Positions 58,694-64,000 of a DNA stretch of 64,000 bases are shown piece by piece. Location: contig NZ_JASISY010000001.1 in assembly GCF_030063365.1 (NCBI RefSeq), forward strand, positions 458,757-522,756, read 5' to 3'. A program made the position numbers and the translations under genes. Numbering within the stretch: position 1 is the first letter of the stretch; the number at the start of each line of letters is the position of its first letter. Below the pieces are notes generated by a model, which was not told where the DNA came from, did no database searches, and saw only the letters and a program-made list of their open reading frames with translations. The stretch comes from Cryobacterium sp. PH29-G1. Its GTDB lineage: Bacteria; Actinomycetota; Actinomycetes; Actinomycetales; Microbacteriaceae.

Positions 58694-60484
58694 ATGCCCG
58701 ATTCACCTACCGCTGTCGTCGAAAACTGGCTCGCCCGGTTTGACACGGCCTTACACAACCACGACATCGACGGCGCCCTCGCGCTGTTCGCCGACGACTG
58801 CTACTGGCGCGACTTCGTGTCGTTCACCTGGAACCTGAAGACATTCGAGAGCAAAGCTGACATCAAGCGGATGCTCACAGCCACCCTCGACGACGTGCGC
58901 CCGCACGACTGGGCGCTCGCCGAAGCGGCCACCGGAGAAGCCGGTGCCGTCGAGGCCTGGGTGACATTCGAGACCGCGGTCGCCCGCGGCTACGCACACC
59001 TGCGACTGAACAACGGCCTCTGCTACACGCTGCTCACTACGATGCAGGAGCTCAAGGGCTTCGAGGAGAAGAAGGGTCACAACCGCGAGCGGGGCGTCTC
59101 CCACACCATTGAGAAGGGCCGTACCTCCTGGCTGGAAAAGAAGACCGCTCAGGAAGCGCGCCTGGGTTATGAGGAACAGCCGTACTGCGTGATCGTGGGC
59201 GGTGGGCAGGGCGGTATTGGCCTCGCGGCTCGGATGCGCCGGCTCGGCGTGCCCACGATTGTGATCGAGAAGAACGCCAAGGCCGGCGACTCCTGGCGCA
59301 ATCGCTACAAGTCCCTGCACCTGCATGATCCGGTCTGGTACGACCACCTGCCCTATCTGAAATTTCCCGAGGACTGGCCGGTCTTTGCCTCGAAGGACAA
59401 GATCGGCGACTGGCTCGAGCACTACGCCAGCATCATGGAACTCAACTATTGGTCGAGCACCGAATGCACCAAGGCAGCCTTCGACGAGGATACCCAGGAG
59501 TGGGTGGTGCAGGTCGTGCGTGACGGAACGCCGGTCACTCTGCGGCCCAAGCAGCTCGTCTTCGCCCTCGGGGTCTCCGGGTACCCGAATACCCCCGTCT
59601 TTGCCGGCGCCGACTCGTTCGACGGTGAGCAGCACCATTCCTCGAAGCACACCGGGGGCAGCGACTACACCGGCAAAAAGGCCGTCGTGATCGGGTCGAA
59701 CAACTCGGCCCACGACATCTGCGCCGACCTGTGGGAGCACGGCGCCGACGTCACCATGGTGCAGCGCTCGTCGACGCACATCTCGCGCAGCGATTCGCTC
59801 ATGGACCTCGCCCTCGGCGGATTGTATTCCGAGCAGGCGCTGGCCAATGGTGTCACCACCGAAAAAGCCGACCTGCTATTCGCGTCGCTGCCGTACCGCA
59901 TCCTGCCCGAGGCACAGATTCCGATCTTTCAGCAGATGGCCGTGCGCGACGCCGAGTTCTACGCCCAACTCGCCGCCGCGGGCTTCGACCTGGACTTCGG
60001 CACGGACGGCTCCGGCCTGTTCCTGAAATACCTGCGGCGTGGCTCGGGCTACTACATCGATGTGGGCGCTTCACAGCTGCTCATCGATGGTCGTGTCGCG
60101 GTGAAGTCGGGTCAGGTTGAGCGCATCACCCCCGAGGCGGTGGTGCTCGACGACGGCACCGAGCTGGCAGCCGACCTCATCGTCTACGCCACCGGCTACG
60201 GTTCGATGAACGGATGGTTGGCCGACCTGGTCTCGCCCGAGGTCGCCGACAAGGTCGGTCGCTGCTGGGGTTACGGTTCGGACACTCCGAAGGACCCGGG
60301 CCCCTGGGAGGGCGAGCTGCGCAATATGTGGAAGCCCACCAACGTTCCTCAGCTCTGGATTCACGGCGGCAACCTGCACCAGAGCCGGCACTATTCGAAC
60401 TACCTGGCGTTGCAGATCAAGGCGCGCATGGAGGGTCTGGATACTCCGGTCTACGAGCTGCAGGAGTCGCACTACACCCGCTAG
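58694..60484 (+). CDS. SnoaL-like domain fused to flavin-containing monooxygenase
   Basis: A 596-residue two-domain protein. Residues 1-130 form a SnoaL/NTF2-like fold (VVENWLARFDTALHNHDIDGALALFADDCYW). Residues from about 165 form an FMO-type flavoprotein with FAD motif VGGGQGGIG, NADPH motif VIGSNNSAHD, HDPVWYDHLPYLKFP and the VYATGYGSM segment. I chose the ATG at 58694 with AAAGGAGT upstream. The substrate is unknown; related proteins act on ketones, indole compounds or amines. Divergent from the GAF regulator. Confidence 0.87.
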   Translation: MPDSPTAVVENWLARFDTALHNHDIDGALALFADDCYWRDFVSFTWNLKTFESKADIKRMLTATLDDVRPHDWALAEAATGEAGAVEAWVTFETAVARGYAHLRLNNGLCYTLLTTMQELKGFEEKKGHNRERGVSHTIEKGRTSWLEKKTAQEARLGYEEQPYCVIVGGGQGGIGLAARMRRLGVPTIVIEKNAKAGDSWRNRYKSLHLHDPVWYDHLPYLKFPEDWPVFASKDKIGDWLEHYASIMELNYWSSTECTKAAFDEDTQEWVVQVVRDGTPVTLRPKQLVFALGVSGYPNTPVFAGADSFDGEQHHSSKHTGGSDYTGKKAVVIGSNNSAHDICADLWEHGADVTMVQRSSTHISRSDSLMDLALGGLYSEQALANGVTTEKADLLFASLPYRILPEAQIPIFQQMAVRDAEFYAQLAAAGFDLDFGTDGSGLFLKYLRRGSGYYIDVGASQLLIDGRVAVKSGQVERITPEAVVLDDGTELAADLIVYATGYGSMNGWLADLVSPEVADKVGRCWGYGSDTPKDPGPWEGELRNMWKPTNVPQLWIHGGNLHQSRHYSNYLALQIKARMEGLDTPVYELQESHYTR

Positions 60485-60795
60485 CGCAGGCAGATGATTT
60501 CGCGGCGCGGGAGTTGCGCAGCTGCGCGGGAGGCGGAACTCCCGCGCACTGGCGCAGCTCCCGCTTAGCTCGTTGCGCGGGAGTTGTGGCCAGCCCATTA
60601 CTCCCGCGCACTGGCGCAACTCCCGCGCAGCCGGCACCATGCCAGCGGATGCCCCCGACCGCAGCTTCCGCGTTGCGCGTGGCCGCCGGGCTCGCTGTGC
60701 ATTCGCTATGTCGTGGTCCCGCTGCCGTTCGCCATCGGGGTGCGTCGCAGCAGTTGGTCTATGCCGTCGGCGCCACCAAGGGTACGGCGAGCACC
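60485..60795. other. 311-bp spacer with repeat cluster
   Basis: No gene. The first half holds the inverted-repeat cluster at 60505-60628, which can end both convergent transcripts; the second half shows no structure I can name. Confidence 0.6.
60505..60628. repeat. Cluster of GCGCGGGAGTT inverted repeats
   Basis: The 11-mer GCGCGGGAGTT occurs at 60505-60515 and 60575-60585, and its exact complement at 60537-60547 and 60618-60628, giving two consecutive hairpins about 70 bp apart. A longer shared segment (CTCCCGCGCACTGGCGCA) is also present twice. This looks like a REP-type element or double terminator. Confidence 0.8.
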
Positions 60796-61209
60796 TCAGT
60801 CGCCGAGGCCGACGAGGGTGCGCAGGGCGTGCAGCCCCTGCGGTGTGCCGGGCCAGTGCCGGTCCAGGGCATCCGCTCCGGCGTGTTTCGTCGCGAACCT
60901 CAGCACCAATGCCACGACGATGGCGTCGTCGGCGAAGCCGATCACGGGAATGAAATCGGGCACCAGATCGATCGGCAGCAAGAGATAGACCAGCAGCACC
61001 AGCAACCAGATTCGAACCCCTCGTGGCACGGTCGGATCGGCGGCGAGGCGGCGGGTGAGCCGCACGACATCGGGTGCCAGGCGCAGGGCGTCGACCAGCT
61101 TGATCTTCTCGACCTGACCTCGCGAGATCCAAACCAGCGCCCCGATCAACGCCAGCCAAAGTAGCGCCAGGCCCGCGAGCACACTGACCAGCACCTGCCA
61201 CCATTCCAT
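60796..61209 (-). CDS. DUF1232 (YkvA) family membrane protein
   Basis: A 137-residue protein with an N-terminal hydrophobic helix (VLVSVLAGLALLWLALIGALVW) and the DUF1232 core: the LLLPIDLVPDFIPVIGFADDAIVVALVLRF-type pattern, with the PIDLxPD and DD residues. I chose the ATG at 61207-61209 (MEWWQVL). The role of the family is not established. Confidence 0.87.
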   Translation of the reverse strand: MEWWQVLVSVLAGLALLWLALIGALVWISRGQVEKIKLVDALRLAPDVVRLTRRLAADPTVPRGVRIWLLVLLVYLLLPIDLVPDFIPVIGFADDAIVVALVLRFATKHAGADALDRHWPGTPQGLHALRTLVGLGD

Positions 61210-61283
61210 GGGCTCAACGCTAGTCGAGTGGGGTTGTTGGATTTTCACCCGACGGTGACCCCGCGGTCATGCGGTGGAGGAAC

Positions 61284-62057
61284 CTACAGCGCGGGCTCGG
61301 TGACCGTGTTGCTCTGCAGCGTGACCGCGGTCTGGGCCAGCAGTCGACCGTTGATGGATGCACCGGTCTTCAAAGCGATCAGGGTCTTGCTCAGGACGCT
61401 GCCCTCGAAGTGGGCGGTGGTGCCCACGGACACCGAACCGGCGGTCTGCCAGAACACGTTCTTCGCCTGCACGCCGCCCGCGAGGGTCACATTCTTGGCC
61501 GCGGCCTCGGTGATGTCGCCCGAGATCTGGAAGATGAAGACGTCATTCGGGCCGCCGACCAGTTTCACGTCGTTGGAGATGCTGACGTCGGTGCTCCATT
61601 TGTACAGTCCGGGCTTGAGGGTGAGCCCGCCGATCTCGCCGGCGCCGAGGTTAATGAAGTCGGGGTTGGTCCGCCCGGCGGCATCGGTGTACGCGGTGCG
61701 CATGTCGCCGACGGCAGTCGTGAGGAGCGTGGCATCCGTTACCTTGCATGCCGGGCCGGCGGCGTCAACGGAGTAGATCGTGCCGGTCACTTCCGGGCAG
61801 GTGAGCAGGGTAGCGGCGCCCGAGGTCGGACTCACACCGACATTGCCGGTGACGGCTGATGTCGGGACATCCGTCACCCCGGTCTGCGACAGGATTGCGA
61901 AGGTGCCGGCAACGCCGAGGTCGACCGGGGCCTGGGGGATCGGGTCAGCGACAGCGGTTGTGCCGAAGCCGATGCTGCCGATGCCGACGACGGCTAGCGC
62001 GAGCGCCGCGGCCAGAAGGCGTTTGCGTGAGGTGGAGGGCTGCTGGAATGTGATCAT
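61284..62057 (-). CDS. Secreted ice-binding protein (DUF3494)
   Basis: A 257-residue secreted protein: signal peptide (KRLLAAALALAVVGIGSIGF) with cleavage probably after AVA near residue 37, then one DUF3494 beta-solenoid domain: LGVAGTFAILSQTGVTDV, AVTGNVGVSP, GGLTLKPGLYKW, FIFQISGDI, KNVFWQTAGSVSVGT and LIALKTGASINGRLLAQTAV. Proteins of this family bind ice, inhibit recrystallisation and are typical of sea-ice and glacier microbes. No anchor domain, so it is released. It supports a cold habitat for the host. Confidence 0.93.
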   Translation of the reverse strand: MITFQQPSTSRKRLLAAALALAVVGIGSIGFGTTAVADPIPQAPVDLGVAGTFAILSQTGVTDVPTSAVTGNVGVSPTSGAATLLTCPEVTGTIYSVDAAGPACKVTDATLLTTAVGDMRTAYTDAAGRTNPDFINLGAGEIGGLTLKPGLYKWSTDVSISNDVKLVGGPNDVFIFQISGDITEAAAKNVTLAGGVQAKNVFWQTAGSVSVGTTAHFEGSVLSKTLIALKTGASINGRLLAQTAVTLQSNTVTEPAL

Positions 62058-62397
62058 GTTTGTTCCCTTTCAATGAACCGCAGGACGCGGACTCGGGCAG
62101 GGCCGCCGTGGGTGCGGTCACCGATGCTGCTCACCGGGCTTCTTGGCGTTGACTGGCTTCGCTTTCGGCAGAGTTCACCCCCAGAGAATCCCCGGCGCCA
62201 CAACTAACAGACGTCCACCACGCACGAAATCGTGCGCACCCCACGGGACCGGTTCCAACGAATCGAATCTGTCTACCCTCACACTAGGGGCATCCGAGCA
62301 CGCACGGCTCGCGAACCCCCTACTTGATCGCCGCGACATCCGCTTCTTGCAACCCTTCTGGGCCCCTACCTGCCGTAATCGATCAAGGAGCAAAACT
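62058..62397. other. 340-bp divergent intergenic region
   Basis: No credible gene; the open frame from 62143 is an unsupported extension of the HD-domain gene. It must contain the promoters of the ice-binding gene (minus) and the HD gene (plus). CAAGGAG lies at 62384-62390 before the HD start. Confidence 0.5.
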
Positions 62398-62919
62398 ATG
62401 ACGAACCCCGAAGCACCGAACATCATCCTCGAAAACACCTTGGTCGACGTACAGTCATCGGTTGCCGAGTATCTGCTCGCGAGGCCGCAAGCGTCGATGC
62501 TCGACGTAGCGGTCAATCTGACCCGTTCGGCGCACGCCGGCCAGTGCGACAAGCTCGGCGTCGAATACATTCGCCACCCGCTTGAGGTGATGCGCCGGGT
62601 GCACACCGACGACGAGAAGATCGTGGCTGCTCTGCACGACGTGGTGGAAGACACGGCAGTCACGCTCGACTACCTGCGCACGCTCGGCTTCGAGCAAAAC
62701 GTCGTCTCAGCAGTGGATGCCATCACCAAGCGCCCGGGGGAGCCGCTCGCCGAGTCGATGGCAGGGGTGGCGCACGACTTCGCGCTCATCGTGAAGCGGT
62801 CCGACATCTCGCACAACGCCGACCCGGTGCGTCAGGCCGGGCTGTCAGATGGGGCGCGGGCGCCGCTCACGGAGAAGTGCGAGAGGTCGCGCGGTTTCTG
62901 GGCACGACGCTGGGGGTGA
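62398..62919 (+). CDS. HD-domain (RelA/SpoT hydrolase-like) protein, probable 3' frameshift
   Basis: A 173-residue protein with the metal-dependent phosphohydrolase pattern: ARSAHAGQ-like SAHAGQCDKLG, YIRHPLEVM, ALHDVVEDTAVTLDYL and VKRSDISHNADPVR, that is, the H...HD...D ligands. The last residues (RSRGFWARRWG) look out of frame: reading the next frame from about 62890 gives RFLGTTLGVILAQRAA and a stop at 62940-62942, which is a more natural C-terminus. The hydrolase core is intact either way. Stand-alone HD proteins of this type hydrolyse ppGpp or related nucleotides. Confidence 0.8.
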   Translation: MTNPEAPNIILENTLVDVQSSVAEYLLARPQASMLDVAVNLTRSAHAGQCDKLGVEYIRHPLEVMRRVHTDDEKIVAALHDVVEDTAVTLDYLRTLGFEQNVVSAVDAITKRPGEPLAESMAGVAHDFALIVKRSDISHNADPVRQAGLSDGARAPLTEKCERSRGFWARRWG

Positions 62920-63037
62920 TTCTCGCGCAGCGCGCAGCGTAACCGCCGTGTACGCCTGACGAAGAGTGCGATGCACAAATGCTGCTGACCGTGCGAATTC
63001 AGCTTCGCACGGATATCCCAATCCGTATGAGAATACC

Positions 63038-63066
63038 TCGACTTTGGGGGTTGAGTTTGGTACACT
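63038..63066 (+). promoter_or_regulatory. Promoter of the DUF222 gene, probably leaderless
   Basis: TCGACT (63038-63043) and TACACT (63061-63066) are 17 nt apart. With transcription starting about 7 nt after the -10 box, the start coincides with the ATG at 63073, and no ribosome site precedes it. Confidence 0.55.
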
Positions 63067-63072
63067 TGTTCT

Positions 63073-64000
63073 ATGAGCCAGAGCGGCGACACCCCCCAGC
63101 AGCAGGGCAGTGTCGATCCGTTCTTCGCCGCATACGGTACGTGGCCGGTCTCGCCCGAGGAGCGCGCTGAATTTGATGCGTTCTGGGCGCAGTGCCAGGC
63201 CGACTGGCGGTTCGAGGTTGCCGAGGGCCTCGGTCAGTTCGCTCCGTACGACGCGCTCGAAGACGTCGATACCGATCCCTGCAGTGCCGAGCCCGTCAGC
63301 CCGGACCCCTTCCTGGCGGATACTGTCGTAACGGATGCTGTCGGCCGGGCGCTCTATCGCCGTGAGATGCCTGATGGTCCGCCTCTGCCGGCCGGTCTGG
63401 ACCTGACCGAGGTGTTCGCCGCTGTGCCGCCCGAGCACCTGTTCGATGATGACCTGCGCGAGGAGTTCCTCTACTCCGAGTATCTCCGCACCGAGCATCT
63501 CCGCACCGAGCACGATAGCGACAACGAACCGGGCCAGCCGCTACCGACCGACAGCAGTTCGCCCGGCAGTAGTCCGACCGGCAGTAGTTCGCCCGGCAGT
63601 AGTGCGGCCGATGGCTTGAGTCCGTTCCAGCGGCATCAGGCGCAGTTCGTTGACCGGGCGCTGTATTTCGAGAAGATCATCGCCTGGGCCCAGGCGAGCA
63701 AAGCCGAGGTCCTCGCCGAAGCGTGGGACTACACCACCAACACCGCCGAAACCGGCCGCCCACAGGCCGGTCCGAAGCACGAACACGACTGGGACGCCAC
63801 CTTCGCCGCCCAACAAGGGCTGGTCGCGGAGATGGCGTGCGCGCTGCGTATCCCGTCCGGCACCGCGTCCGGTCTCCTGCACGAAAGCCGCGTGCTGGTC
63901 GAGTCCCGCCCCCAAACCCTCGATGCCCTCCGCACCGGCGACATCTCCCTCCGCCATGCCCGCCGCCTGCTCGACCAGCTCGACTCCGTGCCCCAGCCCG
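63073..64000 (+). CDS. DUF222 / HNH endonuclease-family protein (N-terminal part, runs off the window)
   Basis: An uninterrupted frame of 309 codons to the window end. The acidic N-terminal half has two short repeat zones, one of LRTEH units (about 63485-63515) and one of SSPGSS/SSPTGSS units (about 63555-63605). The second half has the DUF222 signature: FVDRALYFEKIIAWAQASKAEVL, FAAQQGLVAEMACALRIPSGTASGLLHESRVL and DALRTGDISLRHARRLLDQL. In this family (called 13E12 in mycobacteria) an HNH nuclease motif follows at the C-terminus, which lies outside. These genes are often multicopy in Microbacteriaceae. Confidence 0.88.
   Translation, partial: MSQSGDTPQQQGSVDPFFAAYGTWPVSPEERAEFDAFWAQCQADWRFEVAEGLGQFAPYDALEDVDTDPCSAEPVSPDPFLADTVVTDAVGRALYRREMPDGPPLPAGLDLTEVFAAVPPEHLFDDDLREEFLYSEYLRTEHLRTEHDSDNEPGQPLPTDSSSPGSSPTGSSSPGSSAADGLSPFQRHQAQFVDRALYFEKIIAWAQASKAEVLAEAWDYTTNTAETGRPQAGPKHEHDWDATFAAQQGLVAEMACALRIPSGTASGLLHESRVLVESRPQTLDALRTGDISLRHARRLLDQLDSVPQP

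Noticed and set aside
1..64000. CRISPR arrays, tRNA or rRNA genes, IS elements or prophage
   Set aside because: No regularly spaced repeats, cloverleaf-like sequences, transposase motifs or phage genes were seen by reading both strands; short tRNAs could still be missed without a covariance search.

Overview
The window is high-GC actinobacterial DNA, most likely from a cold-adapted member of the Microbacteriaceae (Cryobacterium-like; this is inference). The signs are OpcA beside zwf, mycobacterial-type transaldolase and GapB-like GAPDH, abundant GTG/TTG starts, a DUF222 (HNH-family) gene running off the right end, and a secreted DUF3494 ice-binding protein. No rRNA, tRNA, CRISPR array, IS element or phage gene was seen.

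Region 1 (about 1-4.1 kb): acylphosphatase and a TetR regulator on the minus strand, divergent across a perfect 21-bp palindrome from an amidohydrolase-permease operon.

Region 2 (about 4.1-36.5 kb) is the main feature: what looks like a methylated-amine catabolic and ribulose monophosphate (RuMP) island. One minus-strand operon carries an EutQ-like cupin, a DmmA-like zinc-ribbon subunit, a flavin/[2Fe-2S] reductase, a heme-dependent oxidative N-demethylase (DUF3445) and a copper amine oxidase. This set would turn dimethylamine into methylamine plus formaldehyde, and methylamine into formaldehyde, ammonia and H2O2. A second minus-strand unit has a 98% identical copy of the cupin followed by a trimethylamine monooxygenase (Tmm). 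A TetR gene with near-identical 36-bp operator blocks on both sides separates it from a cupin-permease unit. Formaldehyde would be fixed by hxlA/hxlB (3-hexulose-6-phosphate synthase and 6-phospho-3-hexuloisomerase) and recycled by transketolase, transaldolase, rpe, rpiB and pfk; zwf, opcA and gnd allow the dissimilatory RuMP cycle. The hxlBA operon and the tkt-tal-rpe-rpiB-gnd-gap-cupin-pfk operon begin with the same duplicated leader of about 150 bp, so they are probably co-regulated. Candidate local regulators are a GntR/FCD protein coupled to a stand-alone PDC (Cache) protein, and a LuxR-type protein with a degenerate kinase core. TMAO demethylase, pgi and phosphogluconolactonase are not in the window.

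Region 3 (about 36.5-43 kb): a GNAT-like protein coupled to an enolase-superfamily racemase/synthase, an RraA-like protein, three NERD-domain paralogues that differ in active-site retention, a small membrane protein and a conserved hypothetical.

Region 4 (about 43-64 kb): a CUT1 sugar ABC transporter without ATPase, a 2H phosphoesterase, an amiS-fmdB-fmdA formamide/short-chain-amide module, a siderophore ABC transporter behind a DtxR-type iron box, PhoD phosphatase, a maltokinase-cap protein, a quinone oxidoreductase, a GAF regulator divergent from a SnoaL-FMO flavoprotein, a repeat cluster, a DUF1232 protein, the ice-binding protein, an HD-domain protein with a probable 3' frameshift, and the start of a DUF222 gene.
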